Below are positions 47,660-56,813 of a stretch of 64,000 bases of DNA, one piece after another. Position 1 is the stretch's first letter; every line of letters begins with the position of its first letter. The notes under the pieces were generated by a model that was not told where the DNA came from, ran no database searches, and saw only the letters and a list, made by a program, of their open reading frames with translations. The DNA is from Thiodiazotropha sp040507035 (GTDB lineage: Bacteria; Pseudomonadota; Gammaproteobacteria; Chromatiales; Chromatiaceae), in NCBI GenBank assembly GCA_040507035.1, contig JBEVVR010000035.1, forward strand, positions 124,001 to 188,000, written 5' to 3'. The position numbers and the translations under genes were made by a program.

Positions 47660-50371
47660 TCAATGCGCCTGATCCCAGTTATCCCCAACCCCCACATCCA
47701 CCACCAGGGGCACTGACAATTCCGCGGCATGCTCCATATATTTCGTAATAATTTCCTTGGCATCAGTAACATAGGACTTGTCCACCTCAAGCACCAACTC
47801 ATCGTGAACCTGCATCAGCAATCGCACCGGGGGCGCGCGCTGTTCAATCCAGCCATCCACGGCCAACATGGCGCGCTTGATGATATCCGCCGCACTCCCC
47901 TGCATCGGCGCATTGATCGCGGTGCGCTCCGCCGCCGTCCGGCGCTGATGATTCTTTGCATTGATATCAGGGAGATAGAGCCTGCGCCCGAAGAGTGTTT
48001 CCACATAGCCCTGGTCATGCGCAAGCTTACGGGTTCGTTCCATGAACGCCTCTACCCCGGGATAGCGTTTGAAGTAGAGATCCACATAGTCCTGGGCTGC
48101 GCCCCTCTCGATGCCCAGCTGGCGCGCGAGCCCGAAGGCGGACATACCGTAGATGAGACCGAAATTGATTGCCTTGGCGGAACGTCTCTGTTCCGGGGTT
48201 ACCCGATCAAGGGGCTCCTCAAAGACCTCCGCGGCGGTCGCCCGGTGGACATCCTCGCCGGCCATAAATGCGCGCAACAATCCCTCGTCAGCGGAGAGAT
48301 GGGCCATGATCCTCAATTCGATCTGGGAGTAGTCCGCGGCCAGCATCTTCCAGCCCGGTTGTGGCACAAAGGCCTGTCGAATCCGCCTTCCCGCCTCGGT
48401 GCGTACAGGGATGTTCTGCAGATTGGGATCGGTGGACGAGAGGCGTCCGGTTGCCGCAACCGCCTGGTGGTAGGAGGTGTGAACCCGCCCGGTCTCGGGG
48501 TTGACCATCTCGGGGAGTTTATCGGTATAGGTCGATTTGAGCTTGGAGAGGCCCCGGTGTTCGAGAATCACCGCCGGCAGCTGATGTCCCTGTTCCGCCA
48601 GTTCCACCAGCACCGACTCGGCGGTGGAGGGAGCCCCCTTGGGTGTCTTTGAAATCACCGGCAGCTCAAGCTCATTGAAAAAAACCTCGCCGATCTGTTT
48701 CGGAGACCCCAGATTGAAGCTGTGACCCGCCAGGCCATAGGCCTGCTGTTCGAGGTTGTGCAGGGTCTTCGCCAGTTCGTCGCTCTGGGACCTCAGCATG
48801 GCGCTGTCGATGGTTACGCCGTTTCGCTCCATTCTCGACAAAACCGGGATCAGCGCCACCTCAAGCTCTGTCAACAGCTTTTTAAGTGAGTCTTCACTTT
48901 CGAACTTAGGCCAGAAAAACAGGTGCAGGCGAAGAGTGATCTCCGCATCTTCCGCGGCATAGGGGGCAGCCAATTCGAGATCGATTTGGTTAAAGGTGAG
49001 CTGCTTCTTGCCCTTACCGGCAATCGCCTCGAAGTGGATGGTCTCATGCTGCAGATAGCGCTTCGCCAGTGAATCCATATCGTGGCGGGTTGCGGTGGAG
49101 TCCCACACATAGGACTCGAGCATGGTATCGAAGGCAACACCCTGCATCGCGATGCCATACCGCGCCAGCACACTCATGTCATATTTGAGGTTCTGCCCGA
49201 CCTTTTTCAGCGCTGGATCTTCCAACAGCGGCTTCATGTTAGTAAGCACTAACTCTCGTGGCAGCTGCTCTGGGGCACCCGGGTAGTCATGACTGACCGG
49301 TACATAGGCAGCCTCACCCGGCTGAACGGCGAAGGAGAGACCGACCAGCTCCGCCTGCATATAGTCGAGGCTGGTGGTTTCGGTATCGAAGGCGAACAGG
49401 TCACAGCGCTCGAGCCTCGCGATCCAGTCCTTGAGGGTCTTCTCATCCAAGATCGTCTCGTAGTCGGCCTGAGGTTGAGTAGCCACCTCCTGCGCCCCGC
49501 TCGCCGGTTCACCATCCAGGGTGGCAAGCAGGCGACCGGACTCCATCCACTCATAGTAGTGGCGCAGCTGTGCGCTATCCTGTTCCCGGGTCTGAAGGTC
49601 GGTGGGTCCCTGATCCAGGCCCACATCGAGTTTTATCGTCGCCAGTTCACGGGAGAGGGGGAGTTGATCGAGGGCGGCTCGCAGATTTTCACCGATCTTG
49701 CCTTTGATCTCCGCGGCATGGGCAATCAGGTTATCCAGTGTTTCATAGCTGTTCAGCCACTTCGCCGCCGTCTTCGGCCCGCACTTGGGGACCCCCGGAA
49801 TATTGTCCACCGTATCGCCGACCAGGGCCAGGTAGTCGATGATCTGATCCGGCCTGACCCCGAACTTTTCCACCACCCCCGCTGCGTCGGTGGTGGTCTC
49901 GGACATGGTGTTGATCAGGGTGACGTGTTCATTGACCAGCTGAGCCATATCCTTGTCGCCTGTAGAGATAATGGTTTCAATCCCTTCATCGGTTGCCTGT
50001 CGAGACAGGGTACCTATGACGTCATCCGCCTCCACCCCTTCCACCATCAATAGCGGGAGTCCCATGGCATGAATAATATTGTGCAGTGGTTCAATCTGCA
50101 CCCGAAGATCCTCCGGCATAGGAGGCCGGTTTGCCTTGTAATCCTTATATATCTGGTTGCGAAAACTTCCCCCCGGGGCGTCGAAAACTACGGCGATATA
50201 TTCAGGCTTGTAGTCATTCAACAGCCGACGAAGCATGTTCACAACACCAAGGATGGCCCCGGTTGGCTCACCCTTCGAGTTTTTTAGGTCCTGAGTCACT
50301 TGCAAGACATGATAGGCACGAAACAGATAGGAGGAGCCGTCGATCAGAATGAAGGGAGGTGAATTAGACAT
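47660..50371 (-). CDS. polA: DNA polymerase I
   Basis: A 903-residue repair and Okazaki-processing polymerase. The 5'-3' exonuclease domain is at residues 1-290 (ILIDGSSYLFRAYHVL; ADDVIGTL; STGDKDMAQLV). An active-looking 3'-5' exonuclease follows (FDTETTSLD; GQNLKYD; YAAEDAEITLRL). The polymerase domain has DYSQIELRIMAHLS, RSAKAINFGLIYGMSAFGL and QVHDELVLEV. All metal-binding aspartates are present and the length is normal. Confidence 0.97.
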   Translation of the reverse strand: MSNSPPFILIDGSSYLFRAYHVLQVTQDLKNSKGEPTGAILGVVNMLRRLLNDYKPEYIAVVFDAPGGSFRNQIYKDYKANRPPMPEDLRVQIEPLHNIIHAMGLPLLMVEGVEADDVIGTLSRQATDEGIETIISTGDKDMAQLVNEHVTLINTMSETTTDAAGVVEKFGVRPDQIIDYLALVGDTVDNIPGVPKCGPKTAAKWLNSYETLDNLIAHAAEIKGKIGENLRAALDQLPLSRELATIKLDVGLDQGPTDLQTREQDSAQLRHYYEWMESGRLLATLDGEPASGAQEVATQPQADYETILDEKTLKDWIARLERCDLFAFDTETTSLDYMQAELVGLSFAVQPGEAAYVPVSHDYPGAPEQLPRELVLTNMKPLLEDPALKKVGQNLKYDMSVLARYGIAMQGVAFDTMLESYVWDSTATRHDMDSLAKRYLQHETIHFEAIAGKGKKQLTFNQIDLELAAPYAAEDAEITLRLHLFFWPKFESEDSLKKLLTELEVALIPVLSRMERNGVTIDSAMLRSQSDELAKTLHNLEQQAYGLAGHSFNLGSPKQIGEVFFNELELPVISKTPKGAPSTAESVLVELAEQGHQLPAVILEHRGLSKLKSTYTDKLPEMVNPETGRVHTSYHQAVAATGRLSSTDPNLQNIPVRTEAGRRIRQAFVPQPGWKMLAADYSQIELRIMAHLSADEGLLRAFMAGEDVHRATAAEVFEEPLDRVTPEQRRSAKAINFGLIYGMSAFGLARQLGIERGAAQDYVDLYFKRYPGVEAFMERTRKLAHDQGYVETLFGRRLYLPDINAKNHQRRTAAERTAINAPMQGSAADIIKRAMLAVDGWIEQRAPPVRLLMQVHDELVLEVDKSYVTDAKEIITKYMEHAAELSVPLVVDVGVGDNWDQAH

Positions 50372-50611
50372 AAGCTACGGAATATCCGATAAATTTTTTT
50401 AAGGATTCGTATTAAAAGGCACTAGGATACTAGCGAAATTGCCCCCATTTGTCGCCCGTTTCATCGCTCTACCCTGCACCCGGGGATATGACCTACTATT
50501 TTTCTTGGTTTTTCTATAAAACTGTTCTATCTTATAAATGCACGAGCTCAAACGAGCCAAAAAACAAAAAACCATAGCTAAAACCAACGACCATCACCAC
50601 TGGAGACGACC

Positions 50612-50956
50612 ATGCCTGAAATGAACCCTATGGCTGTGGAAAACAGCGACACACCGGAAGGCTTTGATGAATGGACCGAAGAGCAGGCGATCGCCCTGGC
50701 CGCGGAGGAGCATATCGATCTGACCGACGAACACTGGGAGATGATCCACTTTCTGCGCCGCCACTGCGAAGAGCATGGTGCCACATGCAGCGCCAGACTG
50801 GTTCTCAAGGCGATGACAGGTCAAGTCAAGGAGAGAGGCGGCAAGAAGTATCTCTATACACTCTTTCCCAGGGGACCTGTGGTACAGGCCTGCAAAATAG
50901 CGGGAATACCACTGCCACCCTATTCACTTGATCTCTCCTTCGGCAGTGTGCACTGA
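50612..50956 (+). CDS. DsrC/TusE-family sulfur relay-like protein lacking the C-terminal cysteine
   Basis: A 114-residue DsrC-family protein: EEHIDLTDEHWEMIHFLRRH and the C-terminal arm KKYLYTLFPRGPVVQACKIAGIPLPP. True DsrC and TusE carry a catalytic penultimate cysteine; here the tail ends LDLSFGSVH with none, while the second DsrC cysteine (QACKIAG) is kept. This fits the regulatory-type DsrC relatives (RspA group), not a sulfur carrier. GGAG precedes the ATG and a terminator follows. It hints at dissimilatory sulfur metabolism elsewhere in the genome. Confidence 0.88.
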   Translation: MPEMNPMAVENSDTPEGFDEWTEEQAIALAAEEHIDLTDEHWEMIHFLRRHCEEHGATCSARLVLKAMTGQVKERGGKKYLYTLFPRGPVVQACKIAGIPLPPYSLDLSFGSVH

Positions 50957-50976
50957 ACCAAGTCTGAAACCAAAAC

Positions 50977-51000
50977 AAAGGGGCTTGCGCCCCTTTTTTT
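50977..51000 (+). terminator. Rho-independent terminator after the DsrC-like gene
   Basis: The stem AAAGGGGC / GCCCCTTT with a four-base loop is followed by a T-run. It starts about 20 bases after the stop at 50956. Confidence 0.92.
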
Positions 51001-51158
51001 CTGCCTGTCCAATACCCCCCTGACATTTAATTCCACAGGATGCTGCACCAACAACTTCCATGCGTTACCATTTCGGTGGGTGCAGCGAGTGTTCGCCAAA
51101 GGGACGGGAAGAAACCGCATTGTCAGTGACGCTGAAATCGCTTATATGTGAATCGGGA

Positions 51159-51662
51159 TCATTTGCACCAGCGGGCGATTTCCGATTTCAGCCTTTTCAT
51201 ATGGCTAGACCGCTCTTTCTCACTCAGATAGCGACGCTCGCCTTGTTTGTCATATTCATAGATACCTCTCGCCCGAATATGTGAGTTGTATCTGTCTTTC
51301 GCACGAGCGCAGTTTTGCTTGCGTTTTTTCTTCTCCTGTTGCTGTTTCTGCTTCGCCTCTCTCTTCTCCTCCCGGTCTTCCTTGTAGACATCCAGCATGC
51401 GCTGCATCTTCAACTTCCTGTCATGCTGATCAGCGGAGGGCGCTGTCCTCTCCTGCTGTTTGATTTGCACCTCGGTAGACTCCGCCGCCGTCGGCCGGTC
51501 ACTGAAATGAACCCGACCGTTTTCATCCACCCATTTATAGACCCCCGCCTGCAATTGAGAGAGGGGTAAAATAGAGGCCAAAAACAGGAGTAGAAAAAAA
51601 ACAGCCCACGATCCTTTGCCAGATCCCTGGAAGTGGTTAACCCAACTAGTGACTCTCATCAT
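51159..51662 (-). CDS. Exported DUF4124 domain protein with charged coiled coil
   Basis: A 167-residue protein with an N-terminal export signal (AVFFLLLFLASILPLSQLQA), a DUF4124 domain (GVYKWVDENGRVHFSDRPT), then a long charged helix (YKEDREEKREAKQKQQQEKKK) and a C-terminal part with two cysteines (NCARAKD and ARWCK). The function is unknown. The start may be a few codons later than 51662 (second ATG). Confidence 0.82.
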   Translation of the reverse strand: MMRVTSWVNHFQGSGKGSWAVFFLLLFLASILPLSQLQAGVYKWVDENGRVHFSDRPTAAESTEVQIKQQERTAPSADQHDRKLKMQRMLDVYKEDREEKREAKQKQQQEKKKRKQNCARAKDRYNSHIRARGIYEYDKQGERRYLSEKERSSHMKRLKSEIARWCK

Positions 51663-51815
51663 TGATCCAGAACCCTATCTGCGACTACATAGCCAAGTAA
51701 GTATAACCCCTGAAGCCGGTCAAACCTGTGACATCTGTTGAATAGACCGGCTGTTACAGATTCAAGTCAAGGGAAGAGGGTCTATATCGCCTTTTTCTGA
51801 TAACAACGTTTACAC

Positions 51816-51841
51816 AAAAAAAAGGGCGCCGAAGCGCCCTT
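51816..51841 (-). terminator. Rho-independent terminator after amtB
   Basis: The stem AAGGGCGC / GCGCCCTT (51822-51829 with 51834-51841) and a four-base loop are followed by about eight T on the minus strand. It lies 28 bases after the amtB stop and closes the nitrogen operon. Confidence 0.92.
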
Positions 51842-51868
51842 AATGGGAGGATCATCCAACAAGTCAGT

Positions 51869-53143
51869 TTAAAGTCCTGAACCTCGGTTTCCAGTGAATT
51901 CAGGATAGGCTTCCAGTCCACACTCACCGAGATCGACACCTTCGTACTCTTCCTCTTCGCTGACCCTGATACCCATCACAACTTTAAGGATCAGCCAAAC
52001 CACGAAGCTGGCGATGAACGTCCAGGCAAAGATAACTCCCAAACCGAGTAATTGCGCACCGATCGCTGCATCGCCGTTGGTCAGAGGAACGGCAATCAAG
52101 CCCCACATGCCGACCACACCATGCACCGAGATCGCACCAACAGGATCGTCGACCTTGACCTTGTCCATGGTGATGATGGAGAAGACCACCAGCAAACCGC
52201 CTACGGCACCGATCAAGGTCGCCAGCAGCGGTGTCGGTGTCAGCGGTTCAGCGGTGATCGCAACCAGACCGGCGAGTGCGCCGTTGAGTGCCATGGTCAG
52301 ATCCGCCTTACCGAAGAGCGCACGTGCGGTAAGCAGCGCCGCCACCACACCGCCGGCTGCCGCCGCGTTGGTGTTGACGAAGACCGCCGCCACGGCATTG
52401 GCTTCGCTGATGTCTGAGACCTTCAGCTCCGAGCCGCCGTTAAATCCGAACCAGCCCAACCAGAGGATGAAGGTACCCAGGGTTGCCAGCGGCAGGTTGG
52501 CACCGGGGATGGCGTTGACACGACCGTCCGCGGTGTATTTACCTTTACGCGCACCCAGCAGGATGACACCGGCCAGGGCCGCGGAGGCACCGCAGAGGTG
52601 GACCACACCGGAACCGGCAAAGTCACTGAAACCTGCTGCGTCGAGAAAACCGCCACCCCACTTCCAGTAGCCCTGCAGCGGATAGATGACACCGGTCATC
52701 GCCACCGCAAAGAGCAGGAAGGCCCAGAGCTTCATACGCTCCGCCACGGCACCAGAGACGATGGACATGGCGGTGGCGACAAAGACCACCTGGAAAAAGA
52801 AGTCCGACATGCCGGAGTAGTAGGTCTCTCCATTACTGGCCAGTACATCTTCGACACTGTTATCGCCACCGAACATAAAGACCAGGTCGAGGGCGGGGAA
52901 GTAGCCGTTGCCATCTCCCGGATACATGATGTTGTAACCCATCACCATGTACATGATGCAGGCAATGGCGAACAGGGCCACGTTCTTGGTGAGGATTTCA
53001 GCGGTATTCTTTGCTCGAACCAGACCGGCCTCGAGCATGGCGAAACCGGCCGCCATCCACATGACAAGTGCACCGGATACCAGAAAATAGAAGGTATCCA
53101 GTGCATAACTAAGTTGTGTAATCGCTTCCACGATACTCTCCAA
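51869..53143 (-). CDS. amtB: Ammonium transporter AmtB
   Basis: A 424-residue channel of the Amt family with eleven or so membrane helices. The two pore histidines are visible in GSGVVHLCGASAALAG and GAISVHGVVGMWG. The N-terminus reads as a short signal-less start (MESIVEAITQLSYALDTFYF). It lies 18 bases after glnK. GlnK plugs the channel when nitrogen is plentiful. Confidence 0.96.
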   Translation of the reverse strand: MESIVEAITQLSYALDTFYFLVSGALVMWMAAGFAMLEAGLVRAKNTAEILTKNVALFAIACIMYMVMGYNIMYPGDGNGYFPALDLVFMFGGDNSVEDVLASNGETYYSGMSDFFFQVVFVATAMSIVSGAVAERMKLWAFLLFAVAMTGVIYPLQGYWKWGGGFLDAAGFSDFAGSGVVHLCGASAALAGVILLGARKGKYTADGRVNAIPGANLPLATLGTFILWLGWFGFNGGSELKVSDISEANAVAAVFVNTNAAAAGGVVAALLTARALFGKADLTMALNGALAGLVAITAEPLTPTPLLATLIGAVGGLLVVFSIITMDKVKVDDPVGAISVHGVVGMWGLIAVPLTNGDAAIGAQLLGLGVIFAWTFIASFVVWLILKVVMGIRVSEEEEYEGVDLGECGLEAYPEFTGNRGSGL

Positions 53144-53161
53144 AATAATGTTGCTAGTGAG

Positions 53162-53500
53162 TTACAGCGCTTCGGGACCGGTTTCACCGGTACGTACACG
53201 AACGACCTGTTCCACGGGGGTGACGAAGATCTTGCCGTCACCGATCTTGCCGGTCTTCGCGGCCGTGGAGATCGCCTCCACTACCTGATCGACGATGTCA
53301 TCATCGATGGCGATTTCGACCTTGATCTTGGGAAGGAAGTCGACCACGTACTCGGCGCCTCGGTAGAGTTCGGTATGGCCCTTTTGGCGACCAAAGCCCT
53401 TGACCTCGGTCACGGTAATACCTGCCACACCCACTTCCGACAGAGCTTCGCGGACATCATCAAGCTTGAACGGCTTAATGATTGCAGAAACCATTTTCAT
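53162..53500 (-). CDS. glnK: Nitrogen regulatory protein P-II (GlnK type)
   Basis: A 112-residue PII signalling protein. The T-loop KGHTELYRGAEYVVDF includes Tyr51, the uridylylation site, and the C-terminal B- and C-loops (GKIGDGKIFVTPVEQVVRVRTGE) are standard. It precedes amtB, as GlnK usually does. GAGGAG stands before the ATG. Confidence 0.97.
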   Translation of the reverse strand: MKMVSAIIKPFKLDDVREALSEVGVAGITVTEVKGFGRQKGHTELYRGAEYVVDFLPKIKVEIAIDDDIVDQVVEAISTAAKTGKIGDGKIFVTPVEQVVRVRTGETGPEAL

Positions 53501-53516
53501 CTCTTTACTCCTCGTT

Positions 53517-53539
53517 CAGCCCGTTTTAACAACGGGCTG
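53517..53539 (-). promoter_or_regulatory. Intercistronic hairpin upstream of glnK
   Basis: A perfect 9-bp stem CAGCCCGTT / AACGGGCTG with a five-base loop lies between the Gcw_chp gene and glnK. No T-run follows on the minus strand. It may act as an RNA-stability or processing element that sets the ratio of porin-like to glnK-amtB message. Confidence 0.45.
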
Positions 53540-53573
53540 TACATCATAAATAGTTAACTCAGGCCTACCCGAC

Positions 53574-54251
53574 TCAGAAGCCTTTGCTCCATGAGAGGAA
53601 GAAACGCATGTCGGAATCTTCACCAGCTGCATCGGTATCATCGAGATCGGTGTCGGAGAGACTCAGAGTGACATCACCGAAATCACCAACGGCCTTGCTG
53701 AGGTCGACCTGATAGTGGGTGTAGTCCTCGAAATCATCATCGCCGTCACCGTCAGGCTCGACGAAACCGACCGTCAGGCCGATGGAGAAATCCTGGGGCA
53801 GGTCGTAGCTGGCACCGACGTAGTAGTACAGGTCCTCTTCGATAACCTCTACCGCATCATCAGCGGAGACCACATAGTTGAGACCGGCGGAGAGGAACTG
53901 CCAGCTGCCGCCGACGGCAAGCTCGAGGAAGTTTGATTCCGAGTCGTCTGAATAGGTGTAGTAGATAAGGCCGACATCGTAACCGAAGTCACCCATTTCA
54001 CCGGCGTATCCACCATAGAGGTCTAGCTCATAGTCATCCCAGGCCTCGGACAACCAGGTACCCGCATAGATGCCCGACTCGCTGGCCCAGTCGAACCCAC
54101 CGGAGAGTGCGGTGCTGTTGCCTGTCTGGGTCAGGCCACGCCAGATATAGTTACTGGTTACACCGATATTGGCACTGATTTCAGCTGCGGCAACGGACGA
54201 TAGCCCAAGCATTGCGGCCCCACAGGCAATGGCAAGTCGGTTCATTTTCAT
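53574..54251 (-). CDS. Gcw_chp (TIGR02001) family outer-membrane beta-barrel protein
   Basis: A 225-residue exported protein: signal peptide KMNRLAIACGAAMLGLSSVAAA, then alternating strands typical of a small barrel, starting with EISANIGVTSNYIWRGLTQTG, the family hallmark, and ending in an aromatic residue (FFLSWSKGF). It is strongly acidic. The ATG at 54251 has AGAGGAAG upstream; the frame is open to 54314. It heads the glnK-amtB operon, a frequent context, so uptake of a nitrogen compound across the outer membrane is a reasonable inference. Confidence 0.88.
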   Translation of the reverse strand: MKMNRLAIACGAAMLGLSSVAAAEISANIGVTSNYIWRGLTQTGNSTALSGGFDWASESGIYAGTWLSEAWDDYELDLYGGYAGEMGDFGYDVGLIYYTYSDDSESNFLELAVGGSWQFLSAGLNYVVSADDAVEVIEEDLYYYVGASYDLPQDFSIGLTVGFVEPDGDGDDDFEDYTHYQVDLSKAVGDFGDVTLSLSDTDLDDTDAAGEDSDMRFFLSWSKGF

Positions 54252-54337
54252 GGTTTTACTTCCTCTTAATCTAATAGAAACATGGGTTAAACAGTTGACT
54301 CGGCTCTCATACAACGAGACGAAACTACACCTGACAT

Positions 54338-54353
54338 ATCAGACTTCGTGCCA
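54338..54353 (-). promoter_or_regulatory. Possible sigma-54 promoter
   Basis: On the minus strand TGGCACG (54353-54347) is a perfect -24 element. Four bases later CTGAT occupies the -12 site, where TTGCA/T is expected, so that half is imperfect. It lies about 90 bases before the Gcw_chp start and 110-140 bases downstream of the NtrC-type sites, the usual geometry for enhancer-activated promoters. Confidence 0.5.
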
Positions 54354-54459
54354 AAATTGATAACCAATTGTTTATAAAGGGAATTACGTGGAAACCAGGA
54401 AACTTTGGCCGGGGCTCTCATTCGACCTGTGCATGGTTAGTGATCACAACAGAAACCTC

Positions 54460-54489
54460 TGCACCATAGCTGTGCACTGGCTTGGTGCA
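54460..54489. promoter_or_regulatory. Two overlapping NtrC-type operator sites
   Basis: TGCACCATAGCTGTGCA (54460-54476) and TGCACTGGCTTGGTGCA (54473-54489) both fit the NtrC dyad TGCAC-N5-GGTGCA closely, and share four bases. They lie upstream of the sigma-54-like element of the Gcw_chp-glnK-amtB operon. This predicts induction under nitrogen limitation. Confidence 0.7.
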
Positions 54490-54635
54490 GAATTTCAACG
54501 GCAAGTACCTCTTTTTGGATAGTCGTAATAACCAGGTCATAGCCATCGCAGCAATGGGGCCGACTGGCCGGAATGTCCTACTGGTCCCTCGCTTCTCTCT
54601 GGACAAAGACGGCGTCACTGGCTATTGTCTGGCGC

Positions 54636-54881
54636 ATGATAGATGCGAAACTTATCGATGAACTGACAACCCGACTCTCGGCGACTCTGCCCAATGGCAT
54701 CCAGACACTGCAGGAGGATGTGAAGAAAAACTTACGCGCCAGCCTGGAGTCGGGATTGGCCAGACTCGACCTGGTAACCCGCGAAGAGTTCGAAGTGCAG
54801 AGCGCGGTTTTGGCGCGAACCCGGGAGAAACTCGAAAGGCTGGAGGCGCAGATCAAGGCGCTGGAGGATAAAAACAGCTAG
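54636..54881 (+). CDS. ubiK: Ubiquinone biosynthesis accessory factor UbiK (YqiC)
   Basis: An 81-residue helical protein, MIDAKLIDELTTRLSATLP at the N-terminus and a C-terminal coiled coil (LARTREKLERLEAQIKALED) as in UbiK/BMFP proteins. UbiK binds UbiJ in the aerobic ubiquinone complex, and ubiJ is at 34.7 kb. The ATG at 54636 matches the family start; the open frame from 54573 does not. It is followed by comM after 42 bases. Confidence 0.9.
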   Translation: MIDAKLIDELTTRLSATLPNGIQTLQEDVKKNLRASLESGLARLDLVTREEFEVQSAVLARTREKLERLEAQIKALEDKNS

Positions 54882-54923
54882 CTCGCCGTCAACGAACCCG
54901 CCAACGTTCCAAGGAAGGAATCC

Positions 54924-56438
54924 ATGTCACTCGCCATACTCTATTCCCGTGCCCAGGAGGGGATCCAGGCACCCCTGGTGACCGTCGAGGTCCACCTCTC
55001 CAATGGCCTTCCCGGGCTCTCCATCGTCGGTCTTCCGGAGATGGCGGTCAGGGAGAGCAAGGACCGGGTCAGGGGGGCCCTGATCAACAGCCAGTTTGAG
55101 TTCCCGGCACGTCGTATCACCATCAACCTGGCACCGGCGGACCTGCCGAAGGAGGGGGGGCGATTCGATCTTCCCATCGCACTGGGCATTCTCGCCGCCT
55201 CCAACCAACTGGACAAAGATCCCCTGAGTCACTATGAATTCAGCGGCGAGCTGGCCCTCTCCGGGGATTTACGCCCCATCGGCGGCATCCTCCCGGCCGC
55301 CCTCACCGCCCGCGATGCGGGACGCTCCCTGATCCTGCCACAAGAGAACGCCGAGGAGGCGGGACTGGTCAACGGACTCCAGTGCTACCCGGCGAAACAC
55401 CTCCTCGAGGTCTGTTCCCACCTCAACAGCATCAATCAACTCAATGCCTACAAAAACGGCGGCGAAGACAGACCGAAGCAGCCCCGATTGCAACTCGATA
55501 TGGCGGATGTCCATGGGCAGAACCAGGCCCGGCGCGCCCTGGAGATCGCCGCCGCCGGCGCCCACTCACTGATCTATATCGGCCCCCCCGGCACCGGCAA
55601 GTCGATGCTGGCATCCCGCCTCCCGGGAATCCTGCCACCGATGAGCGAGGAGGAGGCACTGGAGTGCGCCGCGATCCATTCGGTGGCCAACCACAGCGCC
55701 TTTCAACCCGCCGCCTGGCGTCAACGACCCTATCGCGCTCCCCACCACACCGCTTCCGCAGTCGCCCTGGTCGGCGGCGGCAGCAATCCAAAGCCCGGTG
55801 AAATCTCTCTGGCCCATCGCGGCGTGCTGTTTCTCGACGAGCTCCCGGAGTTCGACCGCCACACCCTGGAGGTACTGCGAGAGCCCCTGGAGAACGGCCG
55901 CATCACCATCTCCAGGGCCAACCGTCAGGTCGACTACCCTTCACAGTTTCAGCTCATCGCGGCAATGAATCCCTGCCCCTGCGGCCACCTGGGGGACGGC
56001 AGCAACCGCTGCCACTGCACCCTCGACAGGATCAACCGCTACCGCATGCGCATCTCGGGACCCCTGCTGGATCGCATCGACATGCATGTGGAAGTACCGA
56101 GACAACCCCTGCAGCTGAACCGTAAACCACAACAGCATCAAGAGGAGTCGAGCGAGACCATTCGCCGCCGGGTCATCGATGCCCGTGAAATACAACTGCA
56201 ACGACAGGGCTGCACCAACCAGCTACTACAGGGTATGCAGATCGAGCAGGTGGCGGCGCCGGGCAAGGCGGGCAACGAACTATTGCACCGGGCCATCGAA
56301 AAACTCGGGCTGTCGATGCGTGCTTACCATCGCATCCTCAAGGTGGCGCGCACCGTTGCTGATCTGGAGGGGAGTTCAAAGGTTGATATTTCGCATATCA
56401 GCGAAGCTATCGGCTACCGTCGCTTAGATAGAGGCTGA
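54924..56438 (+). CDS. comM: ComM family AAA+ helicase (YifB / Mg-chelatase-like)
   Basis: A 504-residue protein that in competent bacteria drives branch migration during integration of transformed DNA. The N-terminal LonC-like domain (GLPGLSIVGLPEMAVRESKDRV) is followed by Walker A GPPGTGKSM, GVLFLDELPEF, a zinc-type CPCGHLGDGSNRCHC and the C-terminal SMRAYHRILKVARTVADLEG block. The last 24 codons differ in base composition from the rest and appear to have been supplied by the element at 56.4-59.9 kb; a second copy of the 3' end lies at 59882-60026. Confidence 0.95.
   Translation: MSLAILYSRAQEGIQAPLVTVEVHLSNGLPGLSIVGLPEMAVRESKDRVRGALINSQFEFPARRITINLAPADLPKEGGRFDLPIALGILAASNQLDKDPLSHYEFSGELALSGDLRPIGGILPAALTARDAGRSLILPQENAEEAGLVNGLQCYPAKHLLEVCSHLNSINQLNAYKNGGEDRPKQPRLQLDMADVHGQNQARRALEIAAAGAHSLIYIGPPGTGKSMLASRLPGILPPMSEEEALECAAIHSVANHSAFQPAAWRQRPYRAPHHTASAVALVGGGSNPKPGEISLAHRGVLFLDELPEFDRHTLEVLREPLENGRITISRANRQVDYPSQFQLIAAMNPCPCGHLGDGSNRCHCTLDRINRYRMRISGPLLDRIDMHVEVPRQPLQLNRKPQQHQEESSETIRRRVIDAREIQLQRQGCTNQLLQGMQIEQVAAPGKAGNELLHRAIEKLGLSMRAYHRILKVARTVADLEGSSKVDISHISEAIGYRRLDRG
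56294..56368 (+). repeat. Left direct repeat (att-like core) in comM
   Basis: This 75-base stretch, CATCGAAAAACTCGGGCTGT at its start and ending CTGATCTGGA, recurs 3588 bp downstream with two mismatches. It encodes the IEKLGLSMRAYHRILKVART part of ComM. Confidence 0.85.
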
Positions 56439-56604
56439 AATCCACTTCTACTAAGAAATCACTCTTAAAAAATCTATTCACAATGTCAAAAAGTAAAGCC
56501 CTACTTTTCAGTAACAAGGCCACTTGGACAATCTAATAATTTCTTGAAATAAGGTTAAATATATAGTGAAGACATAATATCCTTATTACATTCAGTCAGC
56601 GTAA

Positions 56605-56620
56605 CCAACTGAATAGTTGG
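56605..56620 (+). other. Small hairpin in the element's left non-coding part
   Basis: CCAACT-GAAT-AGTTGG forms a perfect 6-bp stem with a four-base loop. The surrounding 560 bases (56439-57003) contain no credible protein gene. Apart from this hairpin and the candidate RNA at 56826-56910 I see nothing defined in that stretch. Confidence 0.4.
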
Positions 56621-56813
56621 AGATTTTCACGATTGCGGCTTATTCGTTCTTTTTTTAATTGAAGTCCATTAGAGTTTCAGTGTTTGGGCAACCTAAAAAG
56701 GCCCTCCAATTGAGATCCCCACTTCATAGCGAAGGCAAGAAATTACCTATCTTTTCAAGAGTTAAGCTACTTGAAACGAAAGTAAGTATGTACTATCTTC
56801 AACACTGGGTGTG

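Noticed and set aside
47428..47802. 124-residue minus-strand frame spanning the polA 3' end and the downstream hairpins
   Set aside because: It runs out of frame through the end of polA and across the terminator and candidate sRNA; no ribosome site or protein-like pattern.
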